Shown: positions 51,084 to 60,516, counted from the stretch's first letter. The stretch is DNA of 64,000 nt from Parasporobacterium paucivorans DSM 15970 (GCF_900141895.1 NZ_FQYT01000002.1:62001-126000); one strand, 5' to 3'. The notes: a model not told the origin generated them from the sequence alone. Made by a program: numbers and translations.

Positions 51084-51947
51084 ATGTCAAATGTTATTAT
51101 TATCGGAAAAGGGCCTGCCGGGATTTCCGCATCCTTGTATACTGTGCGGGCCGGCATCAAAACAACCATCATCGGCAAGGATGGGGGCGCCTTAAGTAAA
51201 GCACCCAAAATCGAAAACTATTTTGGTTTCGAAGAACCTGTAATCGGGAAAGAACTTCTGGAATCTGCCACAGCCGGGGCTAAAAGGCTTGGAGTAGACA
51301 TTATAGATGGAGAGGTTTTAAGCATAGAATTCCAGGACAAGCTGACAGTCATCACTAAGGACGGCAGTTATCCAACCGATTGCATAATCATAGCTACAGG
51401 CACATCCCGTTCCACTCCGAATATCAAAGGCATTAAAGAATTGGATGGACACGGTGTAAGCTATTGCGCCGTGTGTGACGCTTTCTTTTACAGAGGACTA
51501 GATATTGCCGTGCTTGGAGATGGGGAATACGCCCTTCATGAGGCCCTGTCCCTGAAGCAGACCTCTGGAAAAGTGACCATCCTTACAAACGGGAAAGAGC
51601 CCTCCTTTGAAGTACCAGAGGGAATCTTCGTCAGAACCGACCCCATTGAATCTTTTGAAGGAGTTGACAGCATGGAACGGGTTATCTTTAAAGACGGCAA
51701 CAGTCTCCCTATTGCGGGGCTATTCATTGCTGTGGGGGTTGCGGGCAGTACAGCTCTCGCGAATAAGATTGGTGCCATCACTGAAAACAATTCCATATCT
51801 ACCGACGAAAATAATGCAACAAATGTTCCGGGGGTTTTTGCAGCCGGCGATTGCACAGGTGGACTCCTCCAGATATCCAAAGCTGTAGGAGACGGAGCTG
51901 TGGCAGGAAACGCTGCCGTAAAGTTCATTCGTTCTTTAGCCAAATAA
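51084..51947 (+). CDS. Thioredoxin-reductase-like FAD oxidoreductase
   Basis: A 287-residue flavoprotein with an FAD-binding GKGPAGISASLY at the start, the redox-active CAVC motif in SYCAVCDAFFYRG, an NAD(P)-binding LGDGEYALHEAL, and GVFAAGDCTGG at the C-terminus. The layout is that of low-molecular-weight thioredoxin reductase but 20-30 residues shorter. No thioredoxin gene lies beside it, so its partner is open; a ferredoxin- or flavin-dependent variant is possible in anaerobes. Confidence 0.85.
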   Translation: MSNVIIIGKGPAGISASLYTVRAGIKTTIIGKDGGALSKAPKIENYFGFEEPVIGKELLESATAGAKRLGVDIIDGEVLSIEFQDKLTVITKDGSYPTDCIIIATGTSRSTPNIKGIKELDGHGVSYCAVCDAFFYRGLDIAVLGDGEYALHEALSLKQTSGKVTILTNGKEPSFEVPEGIFVRTDPIESFEGVDSMERVIFKDGNSLPIAGLFIAVGVAGSTALANKIGAITENNSISTDENNATNVPGVFAAGDCTGGLLQISKAVGDGAVAGNAAVKFIRSLAK

Positions 51948-51993
51948 AAAACAAGAGAGAGACAGGTTCGCGCCTGTCTCTCTCTTGTTTTTT
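51946..51993. terminator. Bidirectional terminator after the flavoprotein gene
   Basis: A 20-bp perfect stem (AACAAGAGAGAGACAGG and its complement) with a short TTCGCG loop, A-run before and T-run after, between convergent genes. Confidence 0.95.
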
Positions 51994-53713
51994 AGCTGTT
52001 TATAAGATATGCCTCAATGGCATCCCCTGGGTATAGTCCAACTGTGCCCGGCACCACTTCCCCAATCAGGTCGCAACCCATCAGGGAAGATATCGCCCCG
52101 TTTTTCTGTTTTGAAATGGTTTCAAAGCATGTCTTGCCATCTTCAAATACCATCCTCCCCTCCAGATACCGTCCATTGGGACAAGGCTTGTCATAACTGT
52201 TTTTCATAAATACTTTGATTTTCTTTAAGCCGATCTGTTTTTTGCCCATAAGCTTATGGATATAAGGCATCCCAAGCAGCTGCAATGCAATGGCCGCTGA
52301 AGTGGGATTTCCCGAAAGCGCCAGTATAACCTTGCCGTTCAACTGTGCTGCTACAAGAGCAGCACCCGGCTTTATATTGATTTTCCAAAATAGTATCTGT
52401 GCTCCAAGGCTTTCCAGCGCCGGAATAACCAGATCATAATCTCCTACAGACACTCCGCCAGTCGAAATAACCATATCAGACTCCCCAAGAGCCTTACGGT
52501 ATAATTCCGCAATCTCCACCACGGAATCCTTTGCAATCCCCCCCTGGACAACCTCTGCTCCGGCCTCCCGCAAAAAAGCACTCAGCGTATATCTGCTGCT
52601 GTTTCGTATTTTTGCAGGTGCAAGCGGCTCATATGCTTCAATCAGTTCATCCCCTGTGTTCACGATTGCTATAACCGGTTTTTTAGCCACCAGGACTCTG
52701 GTTCTTCCAAGAGAGGCCAGCAGTCCGATTACAGATGGATTGATTAAGCTTCCTTTTTGAATTATTTCTTCCCCTATGTGAATATCTTCTCCCGGCGGTA
52801 CAATATTGGTATTCGGTGCAGCCGGAAAAGACAGGGCTACTGTTTCAGCATCGAACACTGTATCTTCGAACCGGATAACCACGTCTGCCCCCTCCGGAAT
52901 CGGACCTCCAGTAAGTATCTTGGCTGCCATGCCTGACTCCAGTTTGTATATGGGCTGCCGGCCGGCGGGTATTTCTTCGGTAATTTTCAATATGACGGGA
53001 GTGTCCTGGGATGCGTGAATAATATCCTCGGAGCGCAGGGCATACCCATCCAGTGGTGATTTTGCAAAATGGGGTATGTTTTCGTCTGCGTTGATATCTT
53101 CTCCGCAAATTCTGCCATCCGACTCATCAATGGAAATGTATTCAAAAACAGGCCAACTGGGAACAGCAAGCAGCTGTGCAATACCCTCTTCCAGGGCAAT
53201 ACCCTCTGGATACCCGGCCTTCTGAAGAAAATGACTTATCACATACTGCGCAACACCTCCCACATCATCCAGACTGAAGCAAGGCAATTCCTCATCAATC
53301 GGCACATCAGCCACAGCTGCCGTCAGTTCCTCAATTGGAAGCACCAGCTCCATCCCTTCTGTTTTTCGGTATACGCCGATTTTAGGGAAGTCCCCCCCCT
53401 TATATCCCTCCATAATGATTAGATCCACATCCCGAATGTAGCCAAGGAGTTCTTCTAAGGATGGCTCCACTTCCCGTTTTTCAATCCATGCAATTTTATT
53501 TTTTGAGGTTACAGAAACAAGGTCAGCACCAGCCTGGGAAAAGCGCTGTGTGTTTCCTTCCTGCAGATTTTCCATATCTTCGGCAGAATCATGTTCTACT
53601 ACTGCAACCCTTAATTTTCTGGATTTCAATTCCGGTATTAACTTCTCAATAAAAGTAGTCTTTCCTGATCCTGAATATCCCACAAAGGATATCACCGGTA
53701 TTTTACGGGCCAT
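51992..53713 (-). CDS. MobB :: MoeA fusion (molybdenum cofactor synthesis)
   Basis: A 573-residue fusion. Residues 1 to about 160 are MobB, a GTP-binding protein (P-loop GYSGSGKTTF, DLIIMEGYKGGDFPK). Residues about 170-573 are MoeA, which inserts Mo or W into adenylylated molybdopterin: GEDINADENIPHFAKSPLDGYA, GGPIPEGADVVIRFE, STGGVSVGDYD and ALSGNPTSAAI. Molybdo- or tungsto-enzymes such as formate dehydrogenase would need it in an acetogen. No other moa/mob gene is in the window. Confidence 0.92.
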   Translation of the reverse strand: MARKIPVISFVGYSGSGKTTFIEKLIPELKSRKLRVAVVEHDSAEDMENLQEGNTQRFSQAGADLVSVTSKNKIAWIEKREVEPSLEELLGYIRDVDLIIMEGYKGGDFPKIGVYRKTEGMELVLPIEELTAAVADVPIDEELPCFSLDDVGGVAQYVISHFLQKAGYPEGIALEEGIAQLLAVPSWPVFEYISIDESDGRICGEDINADENIPHFAKSPLDGYALRSEDIIHASQDTPVILKITEEIPAGRQPIYKLESGMAAKILTGGPIPEGADVVIRFEDTVFDAETVALSFPAAPNTNIVPPGEDIHIGEEIIQKGSLINPSVIGLLASLGRTRVLVAKKPVIAIVNTGDELIEAYEPLAPAKIRNSSRYTLSAFLREAGAEVVQGGIAKDSVVEIAELYRKALGESDMVISTGGVSVGDYDLVIPALESLGAQILFWKINIKPGAALVAAQLNGKVILALSGNPTSAAIALQLLGMPYIHKLMGKKQIGLKKIKVFMKNSYDKPCPNGRYLEGRMVFEDGKTCFETISKQKNGAISSLMGCDLIGEVVPGTVGLYPGDAIEAYLINS

Positions 53714-53786
53714 ATCATCATCTCCTGATCATTTAGTATGTTCATACTAGTATTTTATCCTATAAGATGATGGTTTACAACATTTA

Positions 53787-53835
53787 CAAGAATAAAAAAA
53801 ACACAGCGCTGAACTGCTGTGTTTTTTTATTCTTG
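53787..53835 (-). terminator. Intrinsic terminator after etfA
   Basis: CAAGAATAAAAAAACACAGC pairs with GCTGTGTTTTTTTTATTCTTG-type sequence around an 8-nt loop, 2 nt after the etfA stop. The U-run lies within the 3' arm. Confidence 0.9.
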
Positions 53836-53837
53836 AA

Positions 53838-54851
53838 TTATTTATTTGCTGCAAATTCTGTTTTGATTTTTTCCGTAAGTATTGGGAGGATTTTATTCAA
53901 ATCACCTACAATGCCCACGTCTGCTACGTCAAATATCGGCGCAGATTCATCTTTGTTGATGGCAATTATCAGATCTGATTCCTCCATCCCTGCCAGATGC
54001 TGAATGGCACCGGAAATGCCGCAGGCAAAGTATACAGAAGGACGTACAGTTTTGCCCGTCTGCCCAACCTGAATATCCTTTTCTGTCCATCCTGCATCTA
54101 CGCTGGCTCTGGAAGAAGCCACTTCTCCGCCGATTGCATCTGCCAGATCTTTCAGTAATTTAAAGTTTTCAGGTGAGCCAACACCGCGGCCCCCGGATAC
54201 GAGAATTTTGGCATCCATAATATCCACTTTGTTGCTGACTTTTTTGATGATTTCTACAACTTCAACATATTTATTGTTTAATTCGAATCCAGGATTGAAT
54301 TCATCTACGACTGCTTTTGCCCCCTCAATTGGAAGGATTTTCTTCATTACTCCCGGACGGACTGTTGCCATCTGAGGACGGAAATCCGGGCAAAGAATTG
54401 TTGCCATGATATTACCGCCAAAGGCGGGTCTCGTCATCCTGAGAAGCTTCGACTCTTCATCTATTTCAAGCTTGGTACAATCTGCCGTCAGACCTGTATG
54501 AACCCTCGCAGAAACGCGCGGTGCAAGATCTCTTCCAATTGCTGTAGCGCCAAAAAGAAAGATTTCCGGCTTATATTTTTCAATAACGGAATGCACAGCA
54601 TGGGTATATGGTTCCGTGGTATAGGTTTCAAGTGCAGCATCATCCACAAGTACAACTTTATCTGCGCCGAAAGAAGCCAGTTTGTCGCATAATCCGCCTA
54701 CATTATGTCCCAGCAGGACGGCTGTTACGTCTGAATTCAGTTTCTCGGCTAATTCCCTACCCTTTCCAAGCAATTCATAAGAAACTCCTGTGACCTTTGC
54801 ATCTATCTGCTGGATAAACACAAATACTCCTTTATATTCCTGTATGTTCAT
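53838..54851 (-). CDS. etfA: Electron transfer flavoprotein alpha subunit
   Basis: A 337-residue ETF alpha subunit with an N-terminal ETF domain and the C-terminal FAD-binding domain containing SGGRGVGSPENFKLL, SRASVDAGW, QVGQTGKTVRPSVYFACGISGAIQH and INKDESAPIFDVADVGIVGDL. It carries electrons to or from the acyl-CoA dehydrogenase encoded upstream. Clostridial EtfAB-Bcd complexes bifurcate electrons between crotonyl-CoA and ferredoxin; this is plausible but not proven here. Confidence 0.95.
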   Translation of the reverse strand: MNIQEYKGVFVFIQQIDAKVTGVSYELLGKGRELAEKLNSDVTAVLLGHNVGGLCDKLASFGADKVVLVDDAALETYTTEPYTHAVHSVIEKYKPEIFLFGATAIGRDLAPRVSARVHTGLTADCTKLEIDEESKLLRMTRPAFGGNIMATILCPDFRPQMATVRPGVMKKILPIEGAKAVVDEFNPGFELNNKYVEVVEIIKKVSNKVDIMDAKILVSGGRGVGSPENFKLLKDLADAIGGEVASSRASVDAGWTEKDIQVGQTGKTVRPSVYFACGISGAIQHLAGMEESDLIIAINKDESAPIFDVADVGIVGDLNKILPILTEKIKTEFAANK

Positions 54852-54878
54852 CTATTTTTCACCACTTTCTCCTATATG

Positions 54879-55661
54879 TTAGAATACAAATTTTTCTTTT
54901 AATTTGTCTACAATGTATTGAGCAGATTCTTCCGGATCCAGCTTCACTTTTGTGCCGGATGGCTTCAGGCTCTTAGGAAAAGATTTTGCTACCCTTGTAG
55001 GAGAACCCTTCAAACCGATATCCCCCATATCGATGGTGATATCTGACAGTCCCCAAACGGTAATTTCTTTTTCCCGATACGCATCAAATATTCCGCCAGG
55101 AGTCATATATCTTGGGTTATTCAGCTCGGATAATGCTGTAATGAGGCAAGGTGTCTGCACTTTTATGACATGATATCTGTCCTCGAACTGTCTCTTTACT
55201 ATAACAGCCGTTCCTTCCATTTTTACTTCTTCTGCATAACTGACGTTTGGAATGCCAAGATGCTCCGCAATCTGCGGTCCTACCTGAGCAGTATCTCCGT
55301 CAATCGCTTGACGGCCTGTAAAAATAAGGTCGTACTCCACATTTCGAATTGCGGCTGCTAAGGTTGAGGATGTGGCCCATGTGTCGGCACCCCCAAAGGC
55401 CCTGTCCGTCAGAAGAATGGCTTTATCTGCACCCATAGCCAGCCCTTCCCTAAGTACGGCATCTGCCTGGGGAGGACCCATGGAAATAACGGTTACTTCA
55501 GCACCAGTCTGGTCTTTTATTCTTAATGCTGCCTCAAGTCCTGCTTTGTCATCAGGGTTCATAATGCTCGGAACCCCTTCCCGGATGAGTGTACCTGTAA
55601 CAGGATCTAACTTCACTTCATTGGTATCCGGCACCTGTTTTATGCAAACTATAATTTTCAC
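54879..55661 (-). CDS. etfB: Electron transfer flavoprotein beta subunit
   Basis: A 260-residue ETF beta subunit: KIIVCIKQVPDTNEVKLDP at the start, the MNPDDKAGLEAALRIKD segment, and the FTGRQAIDGDTAQVGPQIAE motif. I choose the GTG at 55661, because AAAGGAGTG lies about 8 nt before it and the family begins there; an ATG at 55685 would include the ribosome site. It lies between the acyl-CoA dehydrogenase and etfA genes. Confidence 0.94.
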   Translation of the reverse strand: MKIIVCIKQVPDTNEVKLDPVTGTLIREGVPSIMNPDDKAGLEAALRIKDQTGAEVTVISMGPPQADAVLREGLAMGADKAILLTDRAFGGADTWATSSTLAAAIRNVEYDLIFTGRQAIDGDTAQVGPQIAEHLGIPNVSYAEEVKMEGTAVIVKRQFEDRYHVIKVQTPCLITALSELNNPRYMTPGGIFDAYREKEITVWGLSDITIDMGDIGLKGSPTRVAKSFPKSLKPSGTKVKLDPEESAQYIVDKLKEKFVF

Positions 55662-55684
55662 TATTTTTTCACTCCTTTTATCCA

Positions 55685-56821
55685 TTATAAGATATTTGCG
55701 GAAATAACCATTTTCTGTACTTCGGATGTTCCCTCGTATATCTCTGTTATTTTTGCATCCCGCATCATGCGCTCTACATCATAATCCCTGATATATCCAT
55801 AACCGCCATGGAGCTGCACTGCCTTGGTTGTGATTTCCATTGCCACTTCTGATGCATATAGTTTCGCAACTGCTGCTTCAAGTGAAAAACTCGACTGTGT
55901 ATCTTTTGCCAAAGCTGCTTTGTAAACCAGAGCCTGCGCTGCCTGCACCTTTGTGTACATATCGGCAAGTTCAAACTGAGTATTCTGGAATTTGGATATG
56001 GATCTACCAAACTGTTTTCTTTCCTTAACGTAAGCAATCGTAGTCTCAAGAGCACCTTCTGCCAGTCCAAGTGCCTGTGCGGCAATGCCTATACGGCCGC
56101 CGTCCAGGGTTCCCATTGCAATACCAAAACCTTTTCCCTCTTTTCCAAGAAGATTTTCTTTGGGTACGATACAGTCCTGGAATATAAGCTCTGTGGTAGC
56201 AGATCCACGTATACCCATTTTCTTTTCTTTCGTTCCAATTGAAAATCCAGGGTAATCCTTTTCAACAATGAAAGCGGATATGCCGCGATTCCCCTGAGCT
56301 TTATCCGTCATGGCAAATACAATGTAAATGTCTGCCTGCCCGCCGTTTGTAATGAATATTTTAGTACCATTTAATACATAATGATCTCCATCCAATACAG
56401 CTTTTGTCTGCTGTCCAGATGCATCCGTGCCGGCTCCCGGTTCCGTGAGTCCGAAAGCACCAAGCTTTTCACCTTTTGCAAGGGGAACCAGGTATTTCTG
56501 TTTCTGATCTTCTGTTCCATATTTTCTGATTGGTTCACAGCAAAGTGAAGTATGTGCTGAAACGATTACACCTGTAGTACCGCATACTTTGGACAATTCC
56601 TCCACGCACATAACGTAACTCAGGGTGTCACAACCTTGTCCGCCATATTCTTTGGGTACTGGAATCCCCATAAATCCTAATTTGTTCATTTTTTTCACTG
56701 TTTCAACCGGAAAGCGTTCTGTTTCATCCACCTCCTGGGCAAGCGGTTTAACTTCCTTCACTGCAAAATCACGGAAAAGGTGTCTCACCATTTCATGTTC
56801 CTTGCTTAACATAAAATCCAT
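55685..56821 (-). CDS. Acyl-CoA dehydrogenase, butyryl-CoA dehydrogenase type
   Basis: A 378-residue FAD enzyme that reduces crotonyl-CoA to butyryl-CoA (or acts on related short acyl-CoAs) with EtfAB. Motifs: AFGLTEPGAGTDASGQ, FITNGGQADIYIVFA, the HGGYGYIRDYDVERMMRDAK helix region, and IYEGTSEVQ, whose Glu is the catalytic base. The neighbours hbd and etfBA point to the Bcd role in butyrate-type metabolism. Length and motifs are complete. Confidence 0.92.
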   Translation of the reverse strand: MDFMLSKEHEMVRHLFRDFAVKEVKPLAQEVDETERFPVETVKKMNKLGFMGIPVPKEYGGQGCDTLSYVMCVEELSKVCGTTGVIVSAHTSLCCEPIRKYGTEDQKQKYLVPLAKGEKLGAFGLTEPGAGTDASGQQTKAVLDGDHYVLNGTKIFITNGGQADIYIVFAMTDKAQGNRGISAFIVEKDYPGFSIGTKEKKMGIRGSATTELIFQDCIVPKENLLGKEGKGFGIAMGTLDGGRIGIAAQALGLAEGALETTIAYVKERKQFGRSISKFQNTQFELADMYTKVQAAQALVYKAALAKDTQSSFSLEAAVAKLYASEVAMEITTKAVQLHGGYGYIRDYDVERMMRDAKITEIYEGTSEVQKMVISANIL

Positions 56822-56840
56822 TGTTTATTCCTCCTGATTA

Positions 56841-57677
56841 TTATCTGTAATCGTAAAATCCGATTCCTGTTTTCCTGCCGAGTTTTCCCCCACGAACCAT
56901 TTTCTTTAGCAATGGTTCCGGTCGGTATTTCATATCTCCTGTTTCCGCCTGCAAAACTTCCATGATGGCAAGTACGACATCAAGACCAATCAGATCTCCT
57001 AATTCTAACGGTCCCATTGGATGGTTGGCCCCCAGCTTCATCGCCTGGTCAATTCCTTCCGCTGTCGCAGTCCCCGATGCGAGGATGCCGACTGCTTCAT
57101 TTATCATCGGCACAAGAATCCTGTTGACTACGAATCCTGCTGCCTCGTTCACCTGCACCGGCACCTTGCCCAGGTCTTCTGATATGGTTTTAATCTTATC
57201 TACTGTTTCCTGAGGCGTATTTAATCCTGCTATTATCTCAACCAGCTTCATGACTGGTGCCGGATTAAAGAAATGCATCCCAATGAGCGGCCTGTTCAAT
57301 CCCGTGCCCATCTCCGTTATCGAGAGAGCAGATGTATTTGATGCAAATATGCATTCTGGTTTACAGATTGTCTGCAACTCCATGAATGTGTGTTTTTTAA
57401 TCTCCATGTTCTCGATGGCAGCCTCGATGATCAAATCACATTCTGAACAGATTTCGATTGTTCCTGTTTCAATCTTTGCGAGTATTACATCCGCTTCGGC
57501 CTGGTCCATTTTCCCTTTTTCAATTCTTTTAGCGAACCCTTTTTCAATTCTTTTCTTTCCCCCGGCTGCGAATTCATTACTGATATCACATAATGCAACA
57601 TTGTATCCTTCTGATGAGGCAAATACCTGTGCGATGCCTGTTCCCATTGTGCCTGCTCCGATAATACCGACCTTCAT
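56841..57677 (-). CDS. hbd: 3-hydroxybutyryl-CoA dehydrogenase
   Basis: Interconverts acetoacetyl-CoA and 3-hydroxybutyryl-CoA with NAD(P)H. The 278-residue protein has the nucleotide-binding [14 protein letters not shown], the catalytic His in [17 protein letters not shown], and [26 protein letters not shown] precedes the start. It leads the operon hbd-acd-etfB-etfA. Neither crotonase nor thiolase is encoded next to it. Confidence 0.95.
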   Translation of the reverse strand: MKVGIIGAGTMGTGIAQVFASSEGYNVALCDISNEFAAGGKKRIEKGFAKRIEKGKMDQAEADVILAKIETGTIEICSECDLIIEAAIENMEIKKHTFMELQTICKPECIFASNTSALSITEMGTGLNRPLIGMHFFNPAPVMKLVEIIAGLNTPQETVDKIKTISEDLGKVPVQVNEAAGFVVNRILVPMINEAVGILASGTATAEGIDQAMKLGANHPMGPLELGDLIGLDVVLAIMEVLQAETGDMKYRPEPLLKKMVRGGKLGRKTGIGFYDYR

Positions 57678-57704
57678 ATTGAATATCCTCCTTATAAAAT
57701 ATTA

Positions 57705-57722
57705 ATGTTAATATTTTAACAT
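57705..57722 (-). promoter_or_regulatory. Rex-like operator upstream of hbd
   Basis: ATGTTAA-4 nt-TTAACAT is an 18-bp palindrome matching the Rex consensus TTGTTAAnnnnTTAACAA at 12 of 14 fixed positions. It ends 28 bp before the hbd start codon. Rex is known to repress bcd-hbd type operons of clostridia when NADH is low, which supports the reading. Confidence 0.6.
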
Positions 57723-57801
57723 TGCCAGGAAAAATTAAATCCATTTCAGTCTGAATTTTTCATTCTCAGACATTCAGGATTCTCTGACTTGAATAGGTAC
57801 G

Positions 57802-57840
57802 ATTTAACTACTTGGTTAAATTATTAACGATATAGTTAAT
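57802..57840 (-). promoter_or_regulatory. Two tandem inverted repeats in the hbd promoter region
   Basis: ATTTAAC-6 nt-GTTAAAT (57802-57821) and ATTAAC-6 nt-GTTAAT (57823-57840) share the form TTAACnnnnnnGTTAA. Their centres are 20 bp apart, two helical turns, as for cooperative binding by a dimeric regulator. The half-sites are arranged differently from the Rex site. A possible promoter TTGAAA-16-TATATC (57829-57856) overlaps them. Confidence 0.55.
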
Positions 57841-57940
57841 TTTAGCACATTTTCAAGTCTTTTTGTAGTATTTTCTTATGTTTTTTATGATTTTTTATAA
57901 AAAATCACCAGTAATAACTGAGCCGATGAATCCGTACACT

Positions 57941-58555
57941 TTATTTCATTTTTGAATATACGCAGCCACAATAATCCTGGCGGTATAAATCATAAGCTTC
58001 GGATAGCTCAACAGAACGCTTGTAACCATTTTTCTTCTTGAAATCTGATTGAAGATAGGAAACACCTTCCTCGGCACCAATTTTCAGCCCCAAATCATTG
58101 ATCATGGCAGCTTTTTTTAGAGGGCTTATGGTCAGAGTCGTTGTAAAATACTCCGCCCCGATTTTTTTTGCCATCTTTGCCGTTTCCCGGAGTCTTAATT
58201 CGTAGCATTTCAGGCATCTGGCTCCGCCTTCGGGTTCATTTTCCAGTCCTTTTATGGCTCCGTAAAACTCAGATGTATTAAATTCCCCCTGAATGAACGT
58301 TACGGGATGCTTATTAGACATGGAATCAATAAGTCTTTGCTGTTCGGCTTCCCGGTATGCATATTCCTCTGGCGGATATATGTTCGGATTGTAATAAAAA
58401 AGATGAATTTCAAAGTAATCAGACAGGTATTCCAGCACATAGCTGCTACAGGGTGCACAGCAGCTGTGCAGCAGCAAAGATGGTACCTCTCCGTCACGGT
58501 TTAGCTCTTTGATTTTATTATCCAGAATTTTCTGGTAATTCCTATTCTCCATCAT
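57941..58555 (-). CDS. queH: Epoxyqueuosine reductase QueH
   Basis: Converts epoxyqueuosine to queuosine in tRNA by the QueG-independent, QueH (DUF208) route. The 204-residue protein has SCCAPCSSYVLEYL near residue 30, YYNPNIYPPEEYAYREAEQQ, ARCLKCYELRLRETA, and a C-terminal YRQDYCGCVYS; these Cys residues bind an Fe-S cluster and a second metal. It follows the Nudix gene by 3 nt. Confidence 0.93.
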   Translation of the reverse strand: MMENRNYQKILDNKIKELNRDGEVPSLLLHSCCAPCSSYVLEYLSDYFEIHLFYYNPNIYPPEEYAYREAEQQRLIDSMSNKHPVTFIQGEFNTSEFYGAIKGLENEPEGGARCLKCYELRLRETAKMAKKIGAEYFTTTLTISPLKKAAMINDLGLKIGAEEGVSYLQSDFKKKNGYKRSVELSEAYDLYRQDYCGCVYSKMK

Positions 58556-58558
58556 GGC

Positions 58559-59014
58559 TTAATAATAATATTTCCTGGCTCCCCAGAGATTGCTTTTTTT
58601 TAGTTCCAGATATTCATTATAGCATTTCTCCAGGATATTTTTTTCGTTTTCAAATTTCAACAGATGATATGCTTCATGTATCTTATAGTATCCCGAATCA
58701 GTGAAAAATTCCTCACGCTGAGGTTTACTGTAGTAGCTGTCCGCCATCATAAGGTACCAGTGTACATCCTTTTCGACCACATCCTGAGGTACTGAAAAAG
58801 TATAGCTGCTCGTACCAACATATTTGATAATGGAAGCTTCTACACCGGTCTCTTCCCTAACTTCCCTTAAGGCTGTCTGCTTGAAATCTTCCCCTGCTTC
58901 TACCGTTCCCTTTGGCAATACCCATCCTTCATATCTGTTTTTGAAATTTTTATAAAGCACAAGAACCTTGCCACGAAAAATCACCACACCACCACAGCTC
59001 GTTGCCTCAATCAC
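58559..59014 (-). CDS. Nudix hydrolase
   Basis: A 151-residue pyrophosphohydrolase. The Nudix box GTVEAGEDFKQTALREVREETGVEA (about residues 36-60) is complete with the REVREE metal ligands. The fold around it (GWVLPKG) resembles bis(5'-nucleosyl)-tetraphosphatase-like Nudix proteins, but the substrate cannot be fixed. It precedes queH. Confidence 0.9.
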   Translation of the reverse strand: MIEATSCGGVVIFRGKVLVLYKNFKNRYEGWVLPKGTVEAGEDFKQTALREVREETGVEASIIKYVGTSSYTFSVPQDVVEKDVHWYLMMADSYYSKPQREEFFTDSGYYKIHEAYHLLKFENEKNILEKCYNEYLELKKSNLWGARKYYY

Positions 59015-59100
59015 CGCAATCCCTCCTGTCTTTCAGTGTGCACCTAAATTGAATTCAGTATAGCGCAGAAGAATCGTAAAATCAAGCAAATTGAAGACAT

Positions 59101-60516
59101 CTACCTGAAATAATAGTCAAGGACGCTTTTTGCGGCGTTTACAGACCATTTTGTGCCAGAGGGCATTTCCTCGAACAGTACACATATAGCTATTTTTTTA
59201 TCGCCATTTTCTGCAAAACCTACGAACCAGGAATGAGCCTTGTCTCCGGAATCCACCTGGGCCGTTCCTGTTTTTCCATACGCTGTGTAGCTGTCTGATT
59301 TCAGTTCGGATGCGGTCCCCTCCGTTACCACGGCTCTCATGTATTCCTTTAAAACAGATGCTTCATCTGAGGTTATAAGATTTCCATATTCCTGTGACCG
59401 TATCGTCTTCACAGTATTGCCGGTATATGACTCTATTCGGTCGACAAACCTGGGTGTTACCAATACACCTTCATTCGCTATGGCAGAAACAGTCATAAGC
59501 ATATGCATGGGGGTAACCAAGGTTTCTCCCTGTCCCATGGATGTCTGCATGACATCAAAAATCCCGGAATCTTCATTAAGCGTGAAGCTGCTGCGTTTAT
59601 ATGGGATGATAATTGGCAGATCTGCATTAAACAGCAGGCTTCCACAACTCTCTCTGAAAGATTTCAGGTTAAGTCCCAGTCCAATATTTACAAAAGAACT
59701 ATTGCAGGAATTTGCAAAGCTTTCCATGAGATTCTGGTGCCCATGACTTTTCCCGTTAAAACAACTGACCGAATACTCTCCATTTGTATATGATCCGTTA
59801 CAATCGTAGGCATAATCGGAATAACCCGGATTTTCCCGGATATATTCAAGGAGTGTGAATATTTTGAATATGGACCCGGGTGTATACAGCCCCTGGGTAG
59901 AGCGGTTTATCAAAACAGCCTTCTCCGTATCGCTGCTCAGAGAAGCCCAGTCCGTATCCGCCAGGTTCGGGTCGTAATCTGGTTTGGAAACCATAGCAAG
60001 TACCTTTCCGGTGTCCGGTTCCATTGCAACAATAACGCCCCTGTTTGTACCCAGGGCATCACTGGCTGCCTGCTGGAGACCCACTTCCAGGGTAGTGCTT
60101 ATGTTGTCGCCAATGTTTTTCACTCCCTTAAATTCATTGAATATCTTTTCTACCGTATCTGCATTTGATGTCAGAAGGTCAAAATTATAAGCAAGCTCAA
60201 GACCGGCCCGACCATGTGAATTGATTCCGATTACGTGGGCAAAAAGATTTCCAAATGGGTATACCCTGGTTTCGTTGCCCTCTGCATCCGTTTCTGTCAC
60301 GGCTAGTTCTTCTCCTCCACTTGCATATATTGTTCCCCGTACAATTTTCTCTGTAAAAGAATCCTGTCTCTTATTATAACTATTATTGATCACATCTCTG
60401 CTCTGAAAAACCATGAAATATACAAAGTATCCAATCATGGCCACAAACAGGGCAATAAAGACGTAAGTGATTTTCATTATTTCATTATTTGGATTTTTCT
60501 TTCGCTTTTTTCCCAT
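59101..60516 (-). CDS. Penicillin-binding protein, transpeptidase only (class B-like)
   Basis: A 471-residue peptidoglycan transpeptidase with an N-terminal membrane anchor (about 12-35). The active site motifs are SIFK (in TPGSIFKIF), SCN (in FANSCNSSF) and KTG (in YGKTGTAQVD). Compared with PBP2/FtsI the dimerisation domain is short. It overlaps the FtsW/RodA gene by 32 nt; such pairs form SEDS-bPBP glycan polymerase-transpeptidase complexes. Confidence 0.92.
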   Translation of the reverse strand: MGKKRKKNPNNEIMKITYVFIALFVAMIGYFVYFMVFQSRDVINNSYNKRQDSFTEKIVRGTIYASGGEELAVTETDAEGNETRVYPFGNLFAHVIGINSHGRAGLELAYNFDLLTSNADTVEKIFNEFKGVKNIGDNISTTLEVGLQQAASDALGTNRGVIVAMEPDTGKVLAMVSKPDYDPNLADTDWASLSSDTEKAVLINRSTQGLYTPGSIFKIFTLLEYIRENPGYSDYAYDCNGSYTNGEYSVSCFNGKSHGHQNLMESFANSCNSSFVNIGLGLNLKSFRESCGSLLFNADLPIIIPYKRSSFTLNEDSGIFDVMQTSMGQGETLVTPMHMLMTVSAIANEGVLVTPRFVDRIESYTGNTVKTIRSQEYGNLITSDEASVLKEYMRAVVTEGTASELKSDSYTAYGKTGTAQVDSGDKAHSWFVGFAENGDKKIAICVLFEEMPSGTKWSVNAAKSVLDYYFR

